Shown here piece after piece: positions 18,156 to 24,812 of a stretch of DNA of 64,000 nt (positions are counted from its first letter, which is position 1; every line of letters starts with the position of its first letter). Position numbers and translations under genes: made by a program. Origin of the DNA: Panacagrimonas sp965216845 (GTDB lineage: Bacteria > Pseudomonadota > Gammaproteobacteria > Nevskiales > Nevskiaceae); assembly GCA_965216845.1 (NCBI GenBank), contig OZ244200.1, positions 2,976,001 through 3,040,000 of the forward strand, written 5' to 3'. The notes beneath the pieces are model-generated. The model searched no databases and was not told where the DNA came from. It was given only the letters and a program-made list of their open reading frames with translations.

Positions 18156-18210
18156 ACGTTACCCAGCCGACGTGACGGTTTTATGACGTCTTGTGACAGT
18201 CAGGTGACAA
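18156..18210 (-). promoter_or_regulatory. Two tandem PhoB boxes and -10 element upstream of the TonB receptor
   Basis: On the minus strand: TTGTCAC-CTGA-CTGTCAC (18193-18210), then a 3-nt gap, then ACGTCAT-AAAA-CCGTCAC (18172-18189). All four heptamers carry the GTCA core and each pair has the 11-nt period of PhoB boxes. A -10-like TAACGT (18156-18161) starts 11 nt after the proximal box, the same geometry as at pstS. The 357-bp gap between receptor and serS holds these sites and the hairpin at 18249-18293, and nothing else I recognise. Confidence 0.8.
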
Positions 18211-18248
18211 ACAGGTCCCGGCAAGGCTCCGGCGGCGGTGCCACCGGC

Positions 18249-18293
18249 GTGGTGTCGGCCCCGGCAGTCGTACGCCACCGGGGCTGACACCGC
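18249..18293 (-). terminator. 16-bp hairpin after serS copy 1, straddling the duplication edge
   Basis: Bases 18249-18264 pair with 18278-18293 (16 bp, two G-T wobbles, 13-nt loop), starting 10 nt after the serS stop. No T-run follows. The right arm and stop belong to the duplicated segment, which begins at 18280; the left arm is unique to copy 1. Copy 2 has only the right arm. Confidence 0.65.
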
Positions 18294-18302
18294 ATCACTT
18301 TG

Positions 18303-19574
18303 TCAGCCGATGCGTTCCAGTCCGCCCAGGTAGGGCTGCAGCGCGGCTGGAATGCGGAAGCCGCCGGTTGGCAGCTGGCCGTTCTCCATGAGCGCCACCA
18401 GCGTGCGTCCCACGGCCAGGCCCGAGCCGTTGAGCGTATGCAACAGCGCGGTCTTGCCGGTGGCCGGATCGCGGTATCGCGCTTTCATGCGCCGCGCCTG
18501 GAAATCTTCAAAATTGGAACAGGAGCTGATTTCCCGATAGCGGCGCTGTGACGGCAACCACACTTCAAGGTCGTAAGTCCGGGCGGCGGAGAAACCCATA
18601 TCACCGGCACACAAGGCAACCACCCGATACGGCAGCTCCAGCTGTTGCAGCACCGCTTCTGCGTTGGCGGTGAGTGATTCCAGCGCCGCCTCCGAATCTT
18701 CAGGCTTGACCGCTTGCACCAGTTCCACCTTCTCAAACTGATGCTGGCGAATCATGCCGCGCGTGTCCTTGCCAGCCGAGCCCGCCTCGGAACGAAAACA
18801 GGGCGTATGCGCCACCCACTTTCTGGGCAAGTCCTCCGCGGCGGCGATTTCATCGCGCAGCAGGTTGGTGACCGGTACTTCGGCCGTCGGAATCAGGTAC
18901 CAGTCGGGGCTGTCCTTGAGCGCAAACAAATCCGCTTCAAATTTCGGCAACTGTCCGGTGCCCCGTAGAGACGCGGCATTGACCACATAAGGCACGTACA
19001 GCTCTTCATAGCCGTGCTCGCGCGTGTGAAGATCCAGCATGAACTGGATCAGGGCGCGATGCAGTCGCGCCAGCTCACCGCGCAATACCGAAAACCGCGC
19101 GCCGCTCAGCTTGGCAGCTGCAGCAAAATCCAGCAGCCCGGCACTTTCGCCAATCTCAACGTGATCCTTGGCGTTTTCGGCCTGACCAGGCGCCCCCCAG
19201 CGTCGCACTTCGAGGTTTTGTTCCTCACTCAGACCATCCGGCACCCAGGCCTGCGGCGTATTCGGAAGCTGCAGCACGAAAGCTTCCATGCGCGTCTGAA
19301 TCTCGTCCAGCTCGGCGTTGGCCGCGTCCATGTCCGAACCCAGCGCGGAGACCTCGGCCATGATTTGCGACACGTCTTCCCCACGCGATTTGGCCTGTCC
19401 GATCAGCTTCGACCTGGCGTTGCGCTCGGCGCGCAACTGCTCGGTCCGCGTTTGCACTTGCTTCCTGCGCGCTTCGGTAGCATTCAGAAAGTCCAGATCC
19501 AGGGCAAAACCGCGCCGCGCCAGCTGTGCGGCAACGTCTTGAGACTCGGTGCGCAGTCGTTTGGGGTCCAGCAT
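18303..19574 (-). CDS. serS: Seryl-tRNA synthetase, copy 1
   Basis: Class II aminoacyl-tRNA synthetase charging tRNA-Ser (and tRNA-Sec where present), 423 residues. An N-terminal antiparallel coiled-coil arm (about 30-100, rich in Glu/Arg/Gln) binds the tRNA long variable arm. Class II motif 2 (TPCFRSEAGSAGKDTRGMIR) and motif 3 (NGSGLAVGRTLVALMENGQ) are intact. It appears identical to the copy at 48769 and should be functional. Here the gene carries 104 bp of upstream sequence from the repeat, including the crcB 3' end and a GATAAT hexamer that may be its own -10; beyond that its normal rarA-crcB upstream operon is missing. Its 3' side, with the hairpin, looks native. Confidence 0.95.
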   Translation of the reverse strand: MLDPKRLRTESQDVAAQLARRGFALDLDFLNATEARRKQVQTRTEQLRAERNARSKLIGQAKSRGEDVSQIMAEVSALGSDMDAANAELDEIQTRMEAFVLQLPNTPQAWVPDGLSEEQNLEVRRWGAPGQAENAKDHVEIGESAGLLDFAAAAKLSGARFSVLRGELARLHRALIQFMLDLHTREHGYEELYVPYVVNAASLRGTGQLPKFEADLFALKDSPDWYLIPTAEVPVTNLLRDEIAAAEDLPRKWVAHTPCFRSEAGSAGKDTRGMIRQHQFEKVELVQAVKPEDSEAALESLTANAEAVLQQLELPYRVVALCAGDMGFSAARTYDLEVWLPSQRRYREISSCSNFEDFQARRMKARYRDPATGKTALLHTLNGSGLAVGRTLVALMENGQLPTGGFRIPAALQPYLGGLERIG

Positions 19575-19625
19575 GTTCGATCAACAGGTCAAAAAAGGCG
19601 CCGAATTATCGCGGCTCCGCAGCAA

Positions 19626-19678
19626 TCAGGAAAACGCCAGCCGAAACAGTCCCACCCCAGTGGCACAGGCCAGCAGCG
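19626..19678 (-). pseudogene. 3' remnant of crcB (last 17 codons)
   Basis: The stop codon and the last 17 residues of CrcB (ending LLACATGVGLFRLAFS) are present, then homology to the intact gene at 50092-50472 stops at base 19678. It is a passenger of the serS duplication and cannot encode a channel. Confidence 0.9.
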
Positions 19679-19999
19679 GCAGCGCCGTGCGCCCCGATGC
19701 AAAACGGCGGCAACCCACCCTGGGGGTTTCCCCGCCCATGTCGGCCCCTGCACGGGCTCGACGCTTCAACCAGGGATGCTCGGCGACAAAAAAAGAACGG
19801 GGCGGCAAAAATTCTTTTGTTGCAGCGCACAAACATGTAAACTCCGCCGCCGCTGGGAACGCGTCCGCCGGTGACGCGACCACCGCGTCACAAATCATTG
19901 CGAACGCAACCCAGTTCGGCCCAATCCGTGGGCCTTGAATCCAACCGACGCCTGAACCGGAGCCGCCCCAAAGTGCGGACAGGCTTTCAGGAGTATTTC
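19679..19999 (+). promoter_or_regulatory. Non-coding leader before the DEAD-box helicase, with hairpin
   Basis: About 320 bp without a convincing gene. It contains a perfect 8-bp hairpin GTGACGCG-ACCAC-CGCGTCAC (19870-19890) and a small CAAAA/TTTTG palindrome near 19807. It is likely the promoter and structured 5' leader of the helicase gene. No tRNA or known riboswitch is seen. Confidence 0.4.
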
Positions 20000-21286
20000 A
20001 TGTCTTTTTCAGACCTCGGGCTGATTCCAGCCTTGCAGGATGCCGTTGCGCGTTCGGGCTATCAGAACGCAACGCCGATTCAGGCGCAATCCATACCCAG
20101 AATCCTGGCCGGACAGGACATCCTGGCCGCAGCGCAGACCGGCACCGGCAAGACCGCAGCCTTCACCCTGCCGATGCTGCAATTGCTCAGTGGCACCGCG
20201 CACGGCGCAGGTCAGGTGCGTGCCTTGGTGCTGGTGCCGACACGCGAATTGGCGACGCAAGTCGGTGACGCGGTTGCCGGCTACGGGCGCGCATTGAACA
20301 TGCGCTACAGCGTGATGTTCGGCGGCGTGGGCTATCACCCGCAGATCAAGACATTGCGGCGCGGCGTGGACATTCTGGTGGCCACCCCGGGGCGTCTGCT
20401 GGATCACGTGAATCAGGGAAACCTGGACCTTTCGCGTATCGAGTTTTTCGTCCTGGACGAGGCCGACCGCATGCTGGACATGGGATTCATCCACGATATT
20501 CGGCGCGTCATCAAGCACCTTCCCGAACAGCGTCAAAACCTGATGTTTTCCGCCACGTTCTCGGCGGAAATCCGACAACTGGCCAATGGCCTGCTGCGTG
20601 ATCCAGCGCAAGTGGATGTAGCGCCGCGCAATGCCACCGCGGACAGAATCGAACAGGCCATCGCACACGTTGGCAAGGCGCAAAAGCGCCACATGCTGTC
20701 CTGGCTGATCAGCAGTGGCGACTGGCGACAAACGCTGGTTTTCACCCGCACGAAACACGGCGCGAACCGTCTTTGCAAACAGCTCAACCAGGATGGAATT
20801 AGCGCCGACGCCCTGCACGGCAACAAAAGCCAGTCAGCGCGCACCCGCGCCTTGCAAGGGTTCAAGAGCGGCTCGATCCGCGTGCTGGTGGCGACCGACA
20901 TTGCCGCTCGCGGGCTGGATATCGACCAACTCCCGCATGTGGTGAACTTCGAACTGCCGCATGTCCCGGCTGATTATGTTCATCGCATTGGTCGCACCGG
21001 ACGGGCGGGAGAAAGCGGTATCGCCATCTCACTGGTGGATGCCGAAGAGCGAAGGCTGTTGAAAGATATTCAGCGCTTGTTGAAACGAGAACTGCCGTTG
21101 CTGGACGTGAGCGGGTTCGATCAATACACGCCACCCAAGCCGCAAGCGATTCCCGAGCCGTGCCCGCAGCCGAGCCGCACGCAAAAACCCGCACAGAACA
21201 AGGCCAAACCCCGCTCAAGACCCAAACACAAGCGGCGCGGTCCGCCCAAGGCGACCGCAAAGGCGCGGGCACGGCAGTCGAATTGA
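20000..21286 (+). CDS. rhlE: DEAD-box ATP-dependent RNA helicase, RhlE type
   Basis: RNA helicase of 428 residues used in ribosome maturation and RNA turnover, especially in the cold. Motifs run in order: Q motif (FSDLGL and PIQAQSIP), motif I AQTGTGKT (45-52), Ia PTRELA, Ib TPGR, II DEAD (153-156), III SAT (184-186), and VI HRIGRTGR. A basic, proline-rich tail from about 375 (repeated KPxxxK, SRPKHKRRG) is typical of RhlE-like proteins and binds RNA. Start 20000 is set by AGGAG 6 nt upstream and by the family start MSFSDLGL; the longer frame adds 43 residues without homology. It transcribes away from serS copy 1. Confidence 0.93.
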   Translation: MSFSDLGLIPALQDAVARSGYQNATPIQAQSIPRILAGQDILAAAQTGTGKTAAFTLPMLQLLSGTAHGAGQVRALVLVPTRELATQVGDAVAGYGRALNMRYSVMFGGVGYHPQIKTLRRGVDILVATPGRLLDHVNQGNLDLSRIEFFVLDEADRMLDMGFIHDIRRVIKHLPEQRQNLMFSATFSAEIRQLANGLLRDPAQVDVAPRNATADRIEQAIAHVGKAQKRHMLSWLISSGDWRQTLVFTRTKHGANRLCKQLNQDGISADALHGNKSQSARTRALQGFKSGSIRVLVATDIAARGLDIDQLPHVVNFELPHVPADYVHRIGRTGRAGESGIAISLVDAEERRLLKDIQRLLKRELPLLDVSGFDQYTPPKPQAIPEPCPQPSRTQKPAQNKAKPRSRPKHKRRGPPKATAKARARQSN

Positions 21287-21481
21287 CCGCAGCGTTCGCC
21301 CGCGCAATCGAGCCGTCCCGACCCGGCCATGCGCGACACAAGCCGACAGGCACACCAGCCGCACCGCCCCTGGTGCTCCGAAATCGACCACTCATCGGCG
21401 CTGCGTCAACAAAGCGCTGATGACACCCTATGTTGTGCGCAATTACGTCGGCAGACGCTACAGACAAAGAGCGCGCAAATC

Positions 21482-21793
21482 ATGGAACTCTACGGTAACG
21501 GGGTGCGGAAACTGCATTCGGCAATGATTTCACTATTGGGTCCGGGGCCGCAGCGCAACCGGCTCAAGGAAGCCCTGGTTGATAATCTGAATGAGCTAAA
21601 CCCGGAACAGGACTTGCCAGCGTCCATTCGCTCTGATTTCTCCGCGTTTCGGGACCAGCTGATCATCGCGCCGCCGGATTCGGCGCAAGCCCTGGCCCCG
21701 GTGTTCACCATGAGCGATTGGGAAATTGATTCGGCCGCCGCCGAGGTTCTACGCTTCTACGAAGCCGTGTGCCGGGAACAACGCACCCATTAG
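21482..21793 (+). CDS. Small conserved-looking soluble protein, unknown function
   Basis: A 103-residue protein starting MELYGNGVRKLHSAMISLLG. Predicted all-helical, acidic, without membrane segments or cysteine motifs; I do not recognise the family. The frame is open for 51 codons further upstream but that part is Arg/His-rich and looks non-coding. The stop overlaps the stop of the converging GlxA-type regulator by three bases. The 195-bp gap after the helicase has no evident feature. Alternative: a spurious frame, but the composition of the last 100 codons is protein-like. Confidence 0.55.
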   Translation: MELYGNGVRKLHSAMISLLGPGPQRNRLKEALVDNLNELNPEQDLPASIRSDFSAFRDQLIIAPPDSAQALAPVFTMSDWEIDSAAAEVLRFYEAVCREQRTH

Positions 21794-22767
21794 CGCTGAA
21801 ATTCGCGCGGCACCAGGGCTGACCCACGCGCGACCGAGAAGCGCTGCCGGTAGGCGCCCGGGGTCAAACCCACGGTGCGCTGAAATATCTTGCGAAAGGC
21901 GCTGACATCGGCATAACCCACGGATTCGGCAATGGCGTCGATGGGCCGCTCATCCAGCTCCAGCTGTTCCTTGGCGCGCGCAACCCGCAATTGCTGCAGA
22001 TAACGATTCGGTGATTGTCCGGTGGCGGACTGGAAACGGCGCAGGAAGGTGCGCTCACCCAGGCCGGCGAGGTTCGCCAGGGTGTTGATGCGCACCGAAC
22101 GCGCGTAGTGCAGCGCCAGCCAGTTCTGCACCTTGACAATGCCGGCGTCGGCATGGGCCAACTGGGGTTCCAGGCTGGAATAAAAGCGCTGTTCGCGCCC
22201 CCCCGGATCGATCAGAAACATGCGCGCGGTGGCCAACATCGCCGGCTTGCCCATCCAGCGTTCAATCAGCCGCAAACCCAAGTCCGTCCACGCCATCACG
22301 CCGCCGGCGGTCAGCACGTCACCGTCGTCCACCAGCATCTTGTCCTGATCCAGTTTGACCTTGGGGAATTCCAGCGCGAAACGCTGCGCCAACACCCAAT
22401 GCGTGGTTGCCGGCCGGTCATCCAGCAAGTCGGCGTCCGCCAGAATGAAGGCGCCGGCGCAAACCGAACAGGCGATGGTCCCTTCGCAATGGCGCGCCCT
22501 GATCCACTCCTTGAGGGTGGCCAACGCGCCTTTTTCAACCGTGCCGGTCAAACAGGGCGGCAGAATCAAGGCCAACAGTCCGCACTGGTATTCACCGCGA
22601 CAATCATCGGCCGGCAGGCGCAGCACCGAAAACCGTGATGCGCCGGCGTCACGCGCCGGATTCAGACGGTTGGCGGTCTCGAACAAATCGATCAAGCCGT
22701 GAATGGCGGACTGCTGCGCGCCGGGGTAGTCAATGACCGCAATCTGGTGCTCAAGCTGCTCGGCCAT
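21790..22767 (-). CDS. GlxA-type transcription regulator (DJ-1/PfpI domain plus AraC HTH)
   Basis: Transcription factor of 325 residues. The N-terminal DJ-1/PfpI-like domain (about 1-190) includes the nucleophile-elbow region TIACSVCAGAFILADADLL, and TTHW that follows is the family hallmark. The C-terminal AraC/XylS domain (about 215-315) has two helix-turn-helices (TLANLAGLGERTFLRRFQSA and IDAIAESVGYADVSAFRKIF). Relatives control catabolism of amines and choline-like compounds, but the inducer here is unknown. It is divergent from a small membrane protein gene. The intergenic region has a 21-bp-spaced direct repeat that looks like an AraC-type operator. Confidence 0.88.
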   Translation of the reverse strand: MAEQLEHQIAVIDYPGAQQSAIHGLIDLFETANRLNPARDAGASRFSVLRLPADDCRGEYQCGLLALILPPCLTGTVEKGALATLKEWIRARHCEGTIACSVCAGAFILADADLLDDRPATTHWVLAQRFALEFPKVKLDQDKMLVDDGDVLTAGGVMAWTDLGLRLIERWMGKPAMLATARMFLIDPGGREQRFYSSLEPQLAHADAGIVKVQNWLALHYARSVRINTLANLAGLGERTFLRRFQSATGQSPNRYLQQLRVARAKEQLELDERPIDAIAESVGYADVSAFRKIFQRTVGLTPGAYRQRFSVARGSALVPREFQR

Positions 22768-22770
22768 GGG

Positions 22771-22805
22771 TTGTCAGATATGCCTCTAATATTGTCATTT
22801 CTGAC
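22771..22805. promoter_or_regulatory. Candidate operator of the GlxA-type regulator
   Basis: TTGTCA occurs at 22771-22776 and 22792-22797, 21 bp apart (two helical turns), within longer matches TTGTCAGATATG and TTGTCATTTCTG. The same stretch forms an imperfect inverted repeat (GTCAGATATG with CATTTCTGAC, one mismatch). It sits between the divergent regulator and membrane-protein genes. Confidence 0.5.
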
Positions 22806-22872
22806 TATAGCAAGGCAGTTGGCGTCTTCCTAAACTGCCAGCACACCATTCATCCGTCGGAATCAGTCAACA

Positions 22873-23262
22873 ATGAATAGCGAAAACCTGCTGAAAATCT
22901 CCCTGTTGGGCGGCATCGCTTACTTTTGCTGCATGAGCGCGGCGCACTTCATCGGCTTCAAGGTGCCCATTTTGTTTGTGTATTGGGATGTGCCGTCCTT
23001 CCACTATCAGGACATGATCATCTCGTTCTGCGCCTTCACCTACGCCTGCCTGTTTTTTGCCGCCTTCAAACACCGCGCGGTATTGCCGGCGGTATTGGTT
23101 GCCATGGCCGGAACCACGCTGGGCTTGTCCGCCGTAAACCTGTCGGGTGATCTGCAGGAAAAAATCGAAGGCGCGTCCACCCTCGCCTATTGGCTTCAAA
23201 CCGGCATGATCGGCGGCATCGGCGCCTGGCTGGGGCTGTTGCACCTCAAGGCCCCCAACTGA
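22873..23262 (+). CDS. Small integral membrane protein, unknown function
   Basis: A 129-residue protein with four hydrophobic segments (about 8-25, 44-62, 68-86, 105-122) and little else. Cysteines occur in helix 1 (YFCCMS). I do not recognise the family. It begins 105 bp from the divergent GlxA-type regulator and probably is its target, since such regulators commonly control the neighbour. Nothing indicates the transported or sensed compound. Confidence 0.7.
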   Translation: MNSENLLKISLLGGIAYFCCMSAAHFIGFKVPILFVYWDVPSFHYQDMIISFCAFTYACLFFAAFKHRAVLPAVLVAMAGTTLGLSAVNLSGDLQEKIEGASTLAYWLQTGMIGGIGAWLGLLHLKAPN

Positions 23263-23303
23263 TCTGCTGTCACCACGGCGCAGCCGGCTGTTCGACCCCA
23301 ACC

Positions 23304-23684
23304 ATGCAAACCCGAGCGCTGATGGTCTACGGAACGCTGGCGATGTCGTCCGCGCATCCCATGGCGGCGCGCCTTCGCAAGCAAGCAAGATGGCTTGGGC
23401 GTGCGCAGGTGCACGGAACCATCCATCAGTTGGCGGCTTATCCCGGCCTGGTTCTGGACCCGCAAGCGACGCCGGTAACGGGTGATCTTTTTGAGCTGAC
23501 GGACCCGGACGCCAGCTTCATCTGGCTGGACGCTTACGAAGGCTGTGGGGCGCAAGATGCCGAGCCTCACGAATATCAACGGCTGACTACCCAGGTGTTG
23601 ACCGAATCCGGAACGACGACACCCGCCTGGATCTACGTCTACGCCTGGCCACTGAAATGCACACCCATCAACCCGCTGCGCTGA
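23304..23684 (+). CDS. Gamma-glutamylcyclotransferase/AIG2-like protein
   Basis: A 126-residue protein of the GGCT fold, which releases 5-oxoproline from gamma-glutamyl amines in characterised members. The substrate-loop signature VYGTL is at residues 7-11 and the expected catalytic glutamate is in LDAYEGC. The ATG at 23304 was chosen because the family starts just before VYGTL; the open frame extends 38 codons upstream over the previous gene. It overlaps the following DUF2804 gene by 28 bp, implying cotranscription. The actual substrate is unknown. Confidence 0.75.
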   Translation: MQTRALMVYGTLAMSSAHPMAARLRKQARWLGRAQVHGTIHQLAAYPGLVLDPQATPVTGDLFELTDPDASFIWLDAYEGCGAQDAEPHEYQRLTTQVLTESGTTTPAWIYVYAWPLKCTPINPLR

Positions 23685-24655
23685 AATCCGCGCCCGAATT
23701 TCTGATCGACGCATCCGGCAAAGCCTGTGCTGATGGCCGTTACCTGGGCGCGATTCAGAATCTGAATACCTGCGCGTTCGATGGGCGCGGTCCGTTTTCC
23801 AAGCGACGTCGGCAACGCAAGGGCTGGTTGTATTTCGGCATTTTCTCGCCCCGATTCATGATCGGTCTGGCGGTGGTGGACGCCGGTTATGCCGCGACCG
23901 GCTTTATTTATGTTTACGATCGTGCGCGCAAACAGTTAACCGAAGAAAAAACCGCGCTTGCCTTCGGTTTTGAAGCCGGCTTTGCCCCGGACTGGCGTCA
24001 GGCCTGGAACCTGAAATCCGGCGGCCGGCACTGGTCTTTTGAATACCAGAACAAAGGCTGGGATGTCCGGTTCAGCGGCAAGAAAATTCAACTCGAGCTG
24101 CGCTGTGAGGATCACGAGCGCGGCCTGACGGCGGTGAGTCGCGCGCCGCAACGCGCCTTTCATCACACCTATAAGCTCTGTGCGATTCCCGCCCAGATCG
24201 CACTAAAGCTGGACGGTACGGATCACCGATTTTCCGGCCGATCCAGTATTGATTTCAGCCTGGGTTATCCGCCGCGCAACACTTTATGGAATTGGGCCAG
24301 CCTGGATGGTGTTACCGAAGATGGCGAAAGCATCGGCATCAATCTGGTCGCTCATTTTATGAACGGCCTGGAAAACGCGATGTGGCTGCAAGATCGAGTC
24401 CAGCCGCTATCCCAGGCGGTGTTTCATTACGATCAAAATCAACTCTTGTCGCCGTGGCGGATTACCACTGAAGACGGCGCGCTGAATCTGCTGTTCACAC
24501 CCGAAGGCAGACGCTGCGAAAACCTTCGCCTTCCCTTGCTTCGCAGCGTATTTTCGCAACCCTTCGGTCAGTTTGAAGGCACAGTGGTAAGAAATGGACA
24601 GACCCGACGGATTGAGGGCTTCGGTGTAGTGGAGGAGCACACGGCACTTTGGTAA
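23657..24655 (+). CDS. DUF2804 domain protein
   Basis: A 332-residue soluble protein of the DUF2804 family, beta-rich, without signal peptide or membrane helices. Family-like blocks include KRWxYFGIFSPRFMIGLAVV-type sequence near 60-75 (here GWLYFGIFSPRF), HHTYKLCAIPA, LGYPPRNTLWNWAS and GESIGINLVAHF. The function is not established for the family; similarity of folds to lipocalin/AttH-like proteins hints at lipid binding, which is only an inference. It follows the GGCT-like gene with overlap, and 157 bp of uncharacterised sequence separates it from the converging fumarase. Confidence 0.8.
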   Translation: MHTHQPAALKSAPEFLIDASGKACADGRYLGAIQNLNTCAFDGRGPFSKRRRQRKGWLYFGIFSPRFMIGLAVVDAGYAATGFIYVYDRARKQLTEEKTALAFGFEAGFAPDWRQAWNLKSGGRHWSFEYQNKGWDVRFSGKKIQLELRCEDHERGLTAVSRAPQRAFHHTYKLCAIPAQIALKLDGTDHRFSGRSSIDFSLGYPPRNTLWNWASLDGVTEDGESIGINLVAHFMNGLENAMWLQDRVQPLSQAVFHYDQNQLLSPWRITTEDGALNLLFTPEGRRCENLRLPLLRSVFSQPFGQFEGTVVRNGQTRRIEGFGVVEEHTALW

Positions 24656-24812
24656 TCGCGATACCAAGCGCCGCCGTGATCTAGGCAAGTTCGGAGAGTT
24701 CATCGCCTGGGCCACAAGGCCTCAAGCGACCGTTTCACCCCGTGTCTTGAGAACCCGCACATCGGCTTGCAACTGGTCGATCCGGTTGGACAACGCAGCG
24801 TAATCACCGTGG

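Larger units (their letters stand above)
18280..19678. repeat. 1,399-bp direct repeat, copy 1 (serS plus crcB 3' end)
   Basis: This segment recurs at 48746-50144 in the same orientation, offset 30,466 bp. Divergence is abrupt at both ends: before 18280 versus 48746, and at 19679 (g) versus 50145 (a). All six reading frames that I compared are identical, so the repeat is essentially or fully identical. Confidence 0.97.
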
